Of a DNA stretch of 64,000 bases, positions 1 through 7,118 are shown piece after piece; the first letter of the stretch is position 1; every line of letters begins with the position of its first letter. The notes below the pieces were generated by a model. That model was not told the DNA's origin. It did no database searches and saw nothing but the letters and a program-made list of their open reading frames with translations. The stretch is from Actinomadura sp. NBRC 104412 (GTDB lineage Bacteria > Actinomycetota > Actinomycetes > Streptosporangiales > Streptosporangiaceae). The stretch covers positions 124,001 to 188,000 of the forward strand of contig NZ_BSTM01000001.1 in assembly GCF_030269515.1 (NCBI RefSeq). Reading direction: 5' to 3'. The position numbers and the translations under genes are program-made.

Positions 1-504
1 GCGGCACTCGCGCCGCTGGCCCTGATCGGCGTGGTCCTGTACGTGGCGAACCTCGGCGACGACGGCGCGCCCGCCTCCGGGACGGCCGCGACGGCGAGTT
101 CGGCCCGAGCGACGCCCGCCGCCTCGCCCTCGACCCCGCGGCCTTCACCCACCGCCCCGACACCCTCGCCGCGAAGGAGCGCCGTCCCTTCGGCGCTGGT
201 CGGCACCTGGGAGGGTCCCAGCAGCGACGACGAGACCCTGCGTTTCACCATCCGGCGGGGGAGGACCGGGAGCGACGTGGTCACCGAGCGGTTCACCGAC
301 AGAAGGCTCACCTGCCACCTGGTGGGCAGGCTCGAATGGGCGGGCGCCCGTGGCATCACGGTCACCGCCCGGATCAGCCAGGAGACGCATCTGTCCTGCA
401 AGTTCGACACCGGGACGCAGACGCTCACGCTGACCGACGAGGGCATCCTCGTCTTCCGGGCGGAGAACGGCTCCGTCAGCGGTTCCCTCCGCCGGGCCGG
501 CTAA
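1..504 (+). CDS. C-terminal part of membrane-anchored protein, probably a Ser/Thr kinase extracellular domain (cut by window start)
   Basis: The reading frame is open from base 1 and stops with TAA at 502-504, so the 5' part lies outside the window. The visible part starts with a hydrophobic segment (LAPLALIGVVLYVA), followed by an Ala/Thr/Ser/Pro-rich linker of about 45 residues and a compact domain starting near LVGTWEG with two cysteines. This order (membrane helix, Pro/Thr linker, small beta-rich domain starting L-V-G-T-W) is common at the outer end of actinomycete Ser/Thr kinases, but no kinase residues are in view, so that identity is inference. Confidence 0.6.
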   Translation, partial: AALAPLALIGVVLYVANLGDDGAPASGTAATASSARATPAASPSTPRPSPTAPTPSPRRSAVPSALVGTWEGPSSDDETLRFTIRRGRTGSDVVTERFTDRRLTCHLVGRLEWAGARGITVTARISQETHLSCKFDTGTQTLTLTDEGILVFRAENGSVSGSLRRAG

Positions 505-512
505 GGCCGCGG

Positions 513-1220
513 TCACGTACCGGCTTGGCGGAGCTCGACGCAGCATTCGCCTGGACGGGGCGCCAGGACGGCCTGGACGGCGGTGGCGCCCAGCCCCTGG
601 AGATAGCCGGTGACGAAGGCGTGGTTCATCCCGCAGACCAGGTCGGGGGCTTTGGCGGCCTGCGGCTGGAACGGGCAGTTGTGCAGTGTGAGCCGTGTCG
701 GGCTCTCCCGCACCGGCTCGAAGCCGTGCTCTTCGAGCATCCGCTCGCACAGGGTCACGCCGCGTTCGGCGCCGAGGCGGCGTGGACGGAGCGTGGACTG
801 CTGGTGCTCACCCAGATCCCGGCCGCGCTCGTGTGCCGCGCGCAGTGCCGCCTGGACGGCGGTCTCCTCGTCCCGCTGGCTGACGACGGCGGTGAGGAGC
901 AGGTCGGCCAGCAGTTCGTGGCGGCTGTCGGGGATGCTGAGCCGGATCCGGGTGTCGGTGGGCTCGTAGACCTTGGGCTGCCGTCCGACCTTGCGGAGGC
1001 CGCCGGGCGCCCCGTAGTGGGCGCGCAGGAGGCCGGCGTCGACGAGCTTGTCCAGGTGGAAGGCGGCGAGCTTGCGTGAGATGCCGACGCTGGCGGCCGC
1101 CTCGTCGCGGGTCACCGGGCGGCGCGCGCGCCGGATGAACGCGAACATCCGGCGCCGCAGGTCCTCGGCGAGGGCGCCGATGGACTCGATCGGATCGGAC
1201 GGGCTGTCGTGATCGGCCAC
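513..1220 (-). CDS. ArsR/SufR-like winged-helix regulator with C-terminal cysteine cluster
   Basis: Predicted DNA-binding regulator of about 235 residues. The N-terminal half holds a winged helix (VTRDEAAASVGISRKLAAFH, then LDKLVDAGLL). The C-terminal half carries spaced cysteines in TLCERM, NCPF, LVCGMN and GECC. SufR-type Fe-S-cluster-sensing repressors of actinobacteria have this plan, so iron-sulfur or metal sensing is likely but inferred. I prefer the GTG at 1220 because a GGAG lies about 13 nt upstream; the frame is open further, to about 1310. It is divergent from the DUF2231 gene at 1342, and the AT-richer 120 bp between them must hold both promoters. No suf genes are adjacent, so the target is unclear. 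Confidence 0.75.
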   Translation of the reverse strand: MADHDSPSDPIESIGALAEDLRRRMFAFIRRARRPVTRDEAAASVGISRKLAAFHLDKLVDAGLLRAHYGAPGGLRKVGRQPKVYEPTDTRIRLSIPDSRHELLADLLLTAVVSQRDEETAVQAALRAAHERGRDLGEHQQSTLRPRRLGAERGVTLCERMLEEHGFEPVRESPTRLTLHNCPFQPQAAKAPDLVCGMNHAFVTGYLQGLGATAVQAVLAPRPGECCVELRQAGT

Positions 1221-1341
1221 CTTGCCACGATAACTCCTATTTAAGTGGTCGGTAGGCGACTCCGCCCGATTCTTGCTGTGGTTCTTGACCTTGGTGGAGG
1301 ATAAGACCAATACTTGTTAGCGAAATAGGGAGGCGGTCGCC

Positions 1342-1860
1342 GTGACGGTGCAGCGGCAGTCCAAGCAACCCGTCAGCCCGGCGCTCGCCGGGCCGTACGG
1401 GCATCCGTTCCATCCGATCCTGGTCACGGTGCCGATCGGCGCGTGGGTGGGAAGCCTGGTCTTCGACGTCGCCTCCCACCTCGTGGACGACCCCACGTTC
1501 CTGTCCCGCGGCTCGCTGTGGCTGATCGCGATCGGGGTGCTCGGGGCCGTGGCGGCGGCGCTGGTCGGCGCCCTGGACCTGCTGGCCATCCCGGCGGGGA
1601 CGCGGGCGTTCGGTGTCGCGCTCGTCCACATGACGCTGAACCTGCTGGTGACCGCCGCCTACGTCGCGGGATTCCTCTGGCGCAACGCCGGGGAGGGGCC
1701 GTCCGGCAGCGTTCCCGCGGGGCAACTCGCGCTCAGCGCCGCGAGCCTGGCGGTCCTGGGCGTTTCCGGATATCTAGGCGGGATGCTCGCCTACCGCTAC
1801 GGCGTGCGCGTCGCGGACGAGGGGACGCAGGCGGACGGGTTCGCCGACCGTCGTGGCTGA
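1342..1860 (+). CDS. DUF2231 family membrane protein
   Basis: Integral membrane protein of 172 residues. The N-terminal motif GHPFHPILVTVPIGAW is the DUF2231 signature, with its conserved histidines at the mouth of the first helix. Four hydrophobic segments follow (about residues 28-45, 58-78, 88-108 and 128-150). The GTG start is preceded by GGGAGG at a good distance. DUF2231 proteins are proposed heme- or redox-related membrane proteins, but their function is not established. The next gene is also a small membrane protein 45 bp downstream, so the two probably form an operon, possibly controlled by the divergent SufR-like regulator. Confidence 0.85.
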   Translation: MTVQRQSKQPVSPALAGPYGHPFHPILVTVPIGAWVGSLVFDVASHLVDDPTFLSRGSLWLIAIGVLGAVAAALVGALDLLAIPAGTRAFGVALVHMTLNLLVTAAYVAGFLWRNAGEGPSGSVPAGQLALSAASLAVLGVSGYLGGMLAYRYGVRVADEGTQADGFADRRG

Positions 1861-1905
1861 GTCACCACTCCGGCGCCACCACTTCGCACACCATCGGAGT
1901 TTGTC

Positions 1906-2349
1906 ATGGACCTCACCGCATTGGCCCTCTGGCTGGTCACCGCCCTGGGCGGCTTCCTCATGATGGGCATCTGGATCGCCCGTGGCGGTCCCCGCGCCGG
2001 CACCACCCGGCTGCCCGTCCCGGTCCTGTTCGGCCATTTCGCGCTCGCCGCCACGGGACTGGTGGTCTGGATCATCTACGTGGTCACCGACGCCAAGGCG
2101 CTGGCCTGGACGGCGTTCGCCCTGCTCGTGCCGGTCGCGCTGCTCGGTTTCGCCATGCTCGCCCGCTGGATCCCGGTGTACCGCGCCCGCGCCACCGCTC
2201 CGGCGGGCGCCGGCGCGGGCGGGTCGGGTGGCGGCCCGGCCGAGCAGGGCGAACCGCCGGAGCGCGGTTTCCCGGTGCCCGTCGTGGCCGGTCACGGGCT
2301 GTTCGCGGTCGCCACGGTGATCCTGGTCCTGCTGGCGGCGCTCAGCTAG
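1906..2349 (+). CDS. Small membrane protein of unknown function
   Basis: Protein of 147 residues with four predicted membrane helices: LTALALWLVTALGGFLMMGI at the N terminus, one from about 40 to 60, one from about 65 to 82, and a last helix at the C terminus (LFAVATVILVLLAAL). A Gly/Ala/Pro-rich loop of about 30 residues separates helices 3 and 4. I do not recognise a named family. It follows the DUF2231 gene by 45 bp in the same direction and is probably cotranscribed. It converges with the glucodextranase fragment, leaving about 20 bp between the stop codons and no visible hairpin. Confidence 0.7.
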   Translation: MDLTALALWLVTALGGFLMMGIWIARGGPRAGTTRLPVPVLFGHFALAATGLVVWIIYVVTDAKALAWTAFALLVPVALLGFAMLARWIPVYRARATAPAGAGAGGSGGGPAEQGEPPERGFPVPVVAGHGLFAVATVILVLLAALS

Positions 2350-2369
2350 GACACGCTGCTGGGGCACCC

Positions 2370-3452
2370 CTAGGGCACGGTGACCGAGGCGATGGCGACC
2401 GGGCCGCGGGTCGGGTCGAGCTCGACCTCCTGGGAGGTGCCGGGCGGTGTGATGACGTCGATCGCCTTGGGCACCGTGCCCGGATCCGCCGCGCAGATCG
2501 GCGCGGTGCCGCCCGCCGCGCAGACGCCGAACAGGAACGGCTGCGGCGCAGGCGCGAAGCCGCGGGCCTGGTCGGGGCTGAACCCGTCCTGGCCGTGCAG
2601 GACGACCGCGAACCGCCAGCCCGACCCCGGCGTGCCGAAGGCGGCGCGGGGCAGGGCGATCGTGATCGTCCTGGTGGACCGCGAGGCACGTACGGCGGCG
2701 TCGCCGCGGGACGCCCCGGACGCGTCGAGCCACACCGGGGCGGCGAACCCCTGAACCCCGACGCGCTGCGTCCAGCCGTCCGCCAGGGTGTGGTTGCGCT
2801 GCGGGAAGGCGGGCCGGTCCGAAACGGGGGCGGCGCCCGGCTCCCTGACGTAGACGTCGAGGAGCTGGGCGCCCATCGCGTTGCCGAACGTCGGCGTCAG
2901 GTCGCGGAGCAAGGCCCTCAGGTACACGGTCGTGTCGTCCGTGATGACCTGGAAGCGCTGAAGGTCGAGCGCGCCCGGCCGGAAGTCGGCCGCGGTCGGA
3001 TAGGCGTAGGTGCCCGGCCCGTGGTCGTCGCCGTCGGGGTCGGTCACGTCGAGCACGGTCGTCCCGCCGGTCAGCTCGCCGACCACCGTGCGCTGCGCGT
3101 ACGCCGTGGCGCCCGCCTTCGTCGCGGACACCGTGAGCACCACGGCGCCGAAGCTCACCGGCGCGCTCGCCGTGAACGACCCGTCCGCCCCGGCGGTCAC
3201 CGAGACGAAGGCCGTCGCGCCACCGAGGTCCGTGGGGGTCGCGGCGACGTCCACCCGCGCGCCCGGCGCCGTCGTGCCACGGACGGTGACGGCCGAGCCG
3301 GAGACGGAGGCGCCCTCGGAGGGTTCGGTGACCGTCAGCGGGAGGGGTCCGCATCCGGACGCCCCGCCCCCGGACGCAGGCCGGCGGGGGCGGGACTTTA
3401 AGGTTGGGACGCCCGCGCCCCGGCTACTTAGAGGGCACCGGAGGGTCCCCAC
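2370..3452 (-). CDS. Glucodextranase C-terminal (DOMON-like) protein, apparently 5'-truncated
   Basis: The product (about 360 residues if started at GTG 3452) matches only the C-terminal part of GH15 glucodextranases and related glucan hydrolases. It has a bacterial Ig-like repeat (TEPSEGASVSGSAVTVRG, about residues 40-120), then the DOMON-like domain with VLDVTDPDGDDHGPGTYAYP and a C-terminal part resembling carbohydrate-binding glucodextranase tails. The catalytic alpha/alpha barrel is missing, and no signal peptide is visible; the first 40 residues are Arg/Gly-rich and look non-native. The upstream side runs directly into the ribosome-binding region of the opposite gene at 3473, so the frame is most simply the 3' remnant of a larger gene. 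The start codon is uncertain. Confidence 0.6.
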   Translation of the reverse strand: MGTLRCPLSSRGAGVPTLKSRPRRPASGGGASGCGPLPLTVTEPSEGASVSGSAVTVRGTTAPGARVDVAATPTDLGGATAFVSVTAGADGSFTASAPVSFGAVVLTVSATKAGATAYAQRTVVGELTGGTTVLDVTDPDGDDHGPGTYAYPTAADFRPGALDLQRFQVITDDTTVYLRALLRDLTPTFGNAMGAQLLDVYVREPGAAPVSDRPAFPQRNHTLADGWTQRVGVQGFAAPVWLDASGASRGDAAVRASRSTRTITIALPRAAFGTPGSGWRFAVVLHGQDGFSPDQARGFAPAPQPFLFGVCAAGGTAPICAADPGTVPKAIDVITPPGTSQEVELDPTRGPVAIASVTVP

Positions 3453-3472
3453 TCCTGAGGAGGGTCGGCGTC

Positions 3473-4744
3473 ATGACGAGCGAATCGGTCTTCACCTACG
3501 GGTCGCCACAGTTGAAGTTCGGGGCGGGCGCGTCCGGCGAGATCGGCTTCGACCTGGCCCAGCTCGGCGCGCGCCGCGCGCTGGTGGTCACCGATCCGGG
3601 CGTCGCCGCGACGGGCGCGGCACAGCGGATCGCGGACTCGATGAAGGAGTACGGCGTCCACGCCGAGGTCTTCGACGGCGTCCACGTCGAGCCCACCGAC
3701 GAGAGCCTGCGGCGCGCCGTGGACCATGCGCGCGAGAACGGGCCCTACGACGCCTACGTCGCGGTCGGCGGCGGTTCGAGCATCGACACCGCGAAGGCCG
3801 TCAACCTGCTGACCACCAACGAGGGCGACCTGACCGACTACCTCAACCCGCCGGTCGGCGCGGGACGGGCGCCCGCCAGGCCGCTGCTGCCCCTGGTCGC
3901 GGTGCCGACGACGACGGGAACCGGGGCCGAGAGCACGACGGTCTGCGTCCTGGACGTCCTGGCGCTGAAGGTCAAGACGGGCATCAGCCACCCCAGGCTG
4001 CGCCCGACGCTGGCGGTGGTGGACCCGGACCTGACCGTCACCCAGCCGCCAGGGGTGACCGCGTCGTCCGGCATGGACATCGTGTGCCACGCGCTGGAGA
4101 GCTACACGGCCCGCCCGTTCGACTCCTACGACCGGAAGAGGCCCGAGGAGCGCGTCCCGTACTGCGGCGCCAACCCGGTGTCGGACATGTGGGTGGAACG
4201 GTCGCTCACCCTGCTGTCCCGGTCGTTCCGCACCGCCGTGCGCGACGGCGAGAACAGGCAGGCCCGTGCCGACATGGCGCTGGCGGCCACGTTCGCGGGC
4301 CTGGGCTTCGGGAACGCGGGCGTGCACATTCCGCACGCCAACGCGTACCCCATCGCCGGACGCGTGCGCGACTTCCGTCCCGAGGGCTACCCCGACGCCG
4401 AGCCGCTGGTGCCGCACGGCATGTCGGTGTCGCTCACCGCGCCCGAGGCGTTCCGCTACACCTTCGAGGCCCGGCCCGACCGGCACGTCCGCGCCGCCGA
4501 ACTGCTCGACCCGGGTCTCGACCGCCCGGACGACCCGGCCGAGTACCTGCCGCGCGCCCTGCTGAACCTGATGCGCGACATCGGCATCCCCGACGGCATC
4601 GGCGACGTCGGCTACACCGAGGCCGACGTCCCCGCCCTGGTGGAGGGGACGCTCAAGCAACAGCGGCTGCTCGCCACCGCGCCCCGCCAGGCGGGCCCGG
4701 ACGAGCTCGCCGGGATCTTCACCCGCTCGCTGCGGCTGTGGTGA
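3473..4744 (+). CDS. Hydroxyacid-oxoacid transhydrogenase (iron-containing alcohol dehydrogenase family)
   Basis: Group III iron-dependent alcohol dehydrogenase fold, 423 residues. The nucleotide-binding motif GGGSSIDTAKAVN is near residue 100. The metal/substrate region contains DIVCHALESYTARPF, followed by the insertion RKRPEERVPYCGANPVSDMW and the histidines of HIPHANAYPI and LVPHGMS. The insertion with the C/S-x-NP-x-SD-x-W pattern is characteristic of the ADHFE1/hydroxyacid-oxoacid transhydrogenase subfamily, which transfers hydride between 4-hydroxybutyrate and 2-oxoglutarate using bound NAD. ATG 3473 has GAGGAGG upstream. It seems monocistronic. Subfamily assignment is by motif; the substrate is inferred. 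Confidence 0.85.
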   Translation: MTSESVFTYGSPQLKFGAGASGEIGFDLAQLGARRALVVTDPGVAATGAAQRIADSMKEYGVHAEVFDGVHVEPTDESLRRAVDHARENGPYDAYVAVGGGSSIDTAKAVNLLTTNEGDLTDYLNPPVGAGRAPARPLLPLVAVPTTTGTGAESTTVCVLDVLALKVKTGISHPRLRPTLAVVDPDLTVTQPPGVTASSGMDIVCHALESYTARPFDSYDRKRPEERVPYCGANPVSDMWVERSLTLLSRSFRTAVRDGENRQARADMALAATFAGLGFGNAGVHIPHANAYPIAGRVRDFRPEGYPDAEPLVPHGMSVSLTAPEAFRYTFEARPDRHVRAAELLDPGLDRPDDPAEYLPRALLNLMRDIGIPDGIGDVGYTEADVPALVEGTLKQQRLLATAPRQAGPDELAGIFTRSLRLW

Positions 4745-4815
4745 GGCGGTGATACCGACACCGTGGTGGGGCACTGCGGCAAGGTTGCGCCGCAAGCGGG
4801 GCAAAGCGGTTGTAT

Positions 4816-4835
4816 CGTGATCGTGAACGATCACG
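4816..4835. promoter_or_regulatory. 20-bp perfect palindrome upstream of the DUF574 gene
   Basis: CGTGATCGT-GA-ACGATCACG is a perfect inverted repeat with 9-bp arms and a 2-bp centre, about 83 bp before the GTG start at 4919. Its position fits an operator in the promoter region. The binding protein is unknown, and no regulator gene is adjacent. Confidence 0.55.
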
Positions 4836-4918
4836 GCGCGGGCGCCGGACGGCAGAGCACCGGACGGAACCAGCGCCACCGACCACACTCGTCCCCTCGC
4901 GACCTGCCAGGAGCAGAA

Positions 4919-5764
4919 GTGGCCGACCAGACCTGGACGCCGACCGGCATCGACACCTCGACGCCCACTCCGGCGCGGATGTACGACTACTGCCTTGGCG
5001 GCAAGGACAACTTCGCGGTCGACCGTGAGGCCGTGCTGGGCTTCGTCACCCAGTTCCGCGAAGGGCTGGACGTGACCCGGGAGAACAGGCTGTTCCTGTA
5101 CCGGGTGGTGCGGTACCTGGCCAGGGACGCGGGGATCCGGCAGTTCCTCGACATGGGCAGCGGCCTGCCGACACAGGCGAACGTCCATGAGGTGGCGCAG
5201 CAGTTCCAGCCTGAGGCGCATGTGGTCTATGTGGACAATGATCCGATCGTCCTGGCGCATGGCCGGGCGCTGCTGTCCGCGGACGCCACGACGGTGATCC
5301 AGGCGGACATGACCGATCCCCGGGACGTCCTGGCGCACCCGGACGTGAACCGCCTGATCGACTTCGACCAGCCCGTGGCGGCGCTCTTCCTGTCGGTGGC
5401 CCACTCCATCCCGGACGACGAGCAGGTCCGGGGGATGTTCGCCGCCACGGTCGACGCGCTGGCCCCGGGCAGTTTCCTGGCGATGTCCCAGTTCGTCGGC
5501 GTGGACAGGGAGACGGCGGACGCCCACACCCGGAAGGCCACCGAGATGGGGCTGGTGTGGAAGACCCGGACGGTGGAGGATTTCGAGCCCCTCGTTCCCG
5601 ACCTGGAGCGGGTGCCGCCCGGCCTGGTGGACGTGGCCGACTGGCGTCCGGACCCGGATCAGCCCCCGCTGAGCTCCGTCGACGCGCCCCTGCAGCCGTT
5701 CCTGGGAGCGTCGGGCGACGACAAGCAGGTCAAGGAGTACGGCGGGGTTTTGCGCAAGAACTGA
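4919..5764 (+). CDS. DUF574 family SAM-dependent methyltransferase
   Basis: Protein of 281 residues of the S-adenosylmethionine methyltransferase family DUF574 (Methyltransf_19). The hallmark N terminus TSTPTPARMYDYCLGGKDNF is followed by the SAM site: FLDMGSGLPT (motif I), VVYVDNDPIV (motif II) and the region around QADMTDPRDVL. GTG 4919 fits the family length and has AGGAG 5-6 nt upstream; an earlier in-frame start at 4763 would add an unconserved stretch. These genes are greatly expanded in actinomycetes and have no assigned substrate. A perfect palindrome lies in its promoter region and a terminator-like hairpin follows. Confidence 0.88.
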   Translation: MADQTWTPTGIDTSTPTPARMYDYCLGGKDNFAVDREAVLGFVTQFREGLDVTRENRLFLYRVVRYLARDAGIRQFLDMGSGLPTQANVHEVAQQFQPEAHVVYVDNDPIVLAHGRALLSADATTVIQADMTDPRDVLAHPDVNRLIDFDQPVAALFLSVAHSIPDDEQVRGMFAATVDALAPGSFLAMSQFVGVDRETADAHTRKATEMGLVWKTRTVEDFEPLVPDLERVPPGLVDVADWRPDPDQPPLSSVDAPLQPFLGASGDDKQVKEYGGVLRKN

Positions 5765-5868
5765 TGTCACTCATGTGACCAACGGGGCTCACGAGAAGAA
5801 TGTGAGCGGCTGCCCCTCGGTAAAGCCCGTCCCGCCCACCGCGATCCGAGCGGTCGAGATCCCTGGAT

Positions 5869-5888
5869 CCCCCTGGCCCAGGGGGTTT
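5869..5888 (+). terminator. Hairpin with short T run downstream of the DUF574 gene
   Basis: CCCCCTG (5869-5875), a 3-nt loop and CAGGGGG (5879-5885), followed by TTT. This is a 7-bp GC-rich stem about 105 bp after the stop codon, consistent with an intrinsic terminator. Confidence 0.5.
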
Positions 5889-6327
5889 CGGCATGTGCCC
5901 TGGCCTGGGAATGTCCGAGTACGGTGCCCTGTTGAAACCTGGTACGACCCCCGGACACCAAGGGAACGTCATAACGACGGCAAGCTTCCCGGGAATGATT
6001 CAGGTCCGGGAAACGTCTAATACTCCTAACGACAGGTCGTGGCCAACAGGCCGTTGACCATCTTTCAGTGCCGACGAGCGGCCTCCCCTAGGTAGAACGG
6101 CCGCCGGCCGGACGGCATCCGAGCCTCCGGTATCGGCCCCGAGCCAAGACACGGCTCACTCCCTCAGCTCTCCCGAGCTCGACGCTCGGAGCCGCTCTCC
6201 CCTGCCTCCGCGTACCCGCGTGTTCTGCAGGCATCTCCATGTGACCGATGGGACTCAAGTGGTTCTTGATGTTCCTGAGGGTTCGTGCGGGAGCGGCCTC
6301 CCAGACCGCCGAACAAAAGGACTTCTC
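5889..6327 (+). other. Long intergenic leader region before the RlpA-like gene
   Basis: No convincing coding frame lies in this stretch. It holds the ECF-like promoter above and an imperfect inverted repeat at about 6035-6059 (GGTC..GGCC-AACA-GGCC..GACC). A pyrimidine-rich, hairpin-prone stretch follows (6085-6235), then the start region of the secreted protein. Such leaders of cell-wall hydrolase genes often carry c-di-AMP riboswitches in actinobacteria, but I could not find the conserved ydaO core. Confidence 0.4.
5991..6020 (+). promoter_or_regulatory. Candidate ECF-sigma (SigE-like) promoter
   Basis: GGGAAT at 5991-5996 and CGTCTAA at 6014-6020, with a 17-nt spacer, resemble the -35 GGAAY and -10 CGTCTA elements of actinobacterial ECF/SigE promoters for cell-envelope genes. 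A related GGGAAC occurs at 5962-5967. It would drive the secreted RlpA-like gene at 6328, giving an untranslated leader of about 300 nt. Confidence 0.4.
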
Positions 6328-6954
6328 ATGAAGAAGCGTGCGACCAACCTCCTGATGACCGGTGTCATGGGCAGCGCCATGGCCGGGATGCTGGTGGCCG
6401 GTGTGGCCGCCGCCTCCCACGACGACGGCCTTGAGCAGACGCCGGCGAAGAAGCCGATCGCCGCGCAGGTCGGCGACGGCACCGCGAACGGCGCGCAGAA
6501 GGCCGGCGCGGCCCACAAGGCGCAGGACAAGCAGGACAAGAAGGACAAGAAGAAGGTGCTCTACAGCGGCACCACGACCGCGTCCTACTTCTGGGACGAC
6601 GGGTCGGGCGTGAACGGTGACACGGGCATGCCCGCCAGTGGTAAGCCGATGCAGGAGGGCCTGTTCGCCAGCCCGAGCTGGCCCCTGAACACCAAGGTGA
6701 AGGTGACCTACGACGGCCGTAGCGCGGTCGGCTTCATCGGTGACCGTGGTCCCGGTGAGCCCTCGCACCACGGTGTGATGCTGGACCTGGACACCCACAC
6801 CTTCCGCCACCTGGTCGACGGTGGTGAGCCGGAGAACGACTACAACACCGGCACCGACCAGGGCCACCTGAAGGGCGTCAAGTACGAGATCCTCAAGTGG
6901 GGTAAGGGCGACGGCGTCAAGGGCAAGCCCCAGCCGTTCGGCGACGGCTCCTGA
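6328..6954 (+). CDS. Secreted RlpA-like double-psi beta-barrel protein
   Basis: Secreted protein of 208 residues. The signal peptide runs MKKRATNLLMTGVMGSAMAG through LVAGVAAASHDD (about residues 1-31). A Lys/Asp/Gln-rich linker (about 65-83) leads to a domain of about 105 residues. There GTTTASYFWD, the TGMPASGKPM segment, LNTKVKVTYDGRSAVGFIGD and RGPGEPSHHGVMLDLD follow the RlpA/barwin double-psi beta-barrel order (GxxxYY, TASG, TxVxV, DRGP, xDLS). RlpA proteins bind or cleave peptidoglycan glycan strands; whether this one is catalytic is unknown. ATG 6328 begins the signal peptide, although the Shine-Dalgarno match (AAAAGGA) is modest. A strong terminator follows. Confidence 0.75.
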   Translation: MKKRATNLLMTGVMGSAMAGMLVAGVAAASHDDGLEQTPAKKPIAAQVGDGTANGAQKAGAAHKAQDKQDKKDKKKVLYSGTTTASYFWDDGSGVNGDTGMPASGKPMQEGLFASPSWPLNTKVKVTYDGRSAVGFIGDRGPGEPSHHGVMLDLDTHTFRHLVDGGEPENDYNTGTDQGHLKGVKYEILKWGKGDGVKGKPQPFGDGS

Positions 6955-7014
6955 CGCCCCGCCCCCCAGGCGGACGACCCTCGAAAACGAACACAGCACG
7001 AACGAACACAGCGC

Positions 7015-7054
7015 GAACGCCCGGCCGGAGACCTCCGGCCGGGCGTTCTCGTTT
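7015..7054 (+). terminator. Strong intrinsic terminator
   Basis: A perfect 15-bp stem (GAACGCCCGGCCGGA, 7015-7029; complement at 7034-7048) with a GACC loop is followed by TCGTTT. It lies 60 bp after the RlpA-like stop codon. Confidence 0.85.
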
Positions 7055-7118
7055 GCCCGGCCGCCTTCTCAACCCGCCCGTTACCGACCGATGCGCACAA
7101 TGCGGGCGGGAGGTGGCC

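Noticed and set aside
5889-6327. c-di-AMP (ydaO) riboswitch in the RlpA-like leader
   Set aside because: The conserved core blocks of the ydaO class could not be found by eye. The region is kept only as a structured leader.
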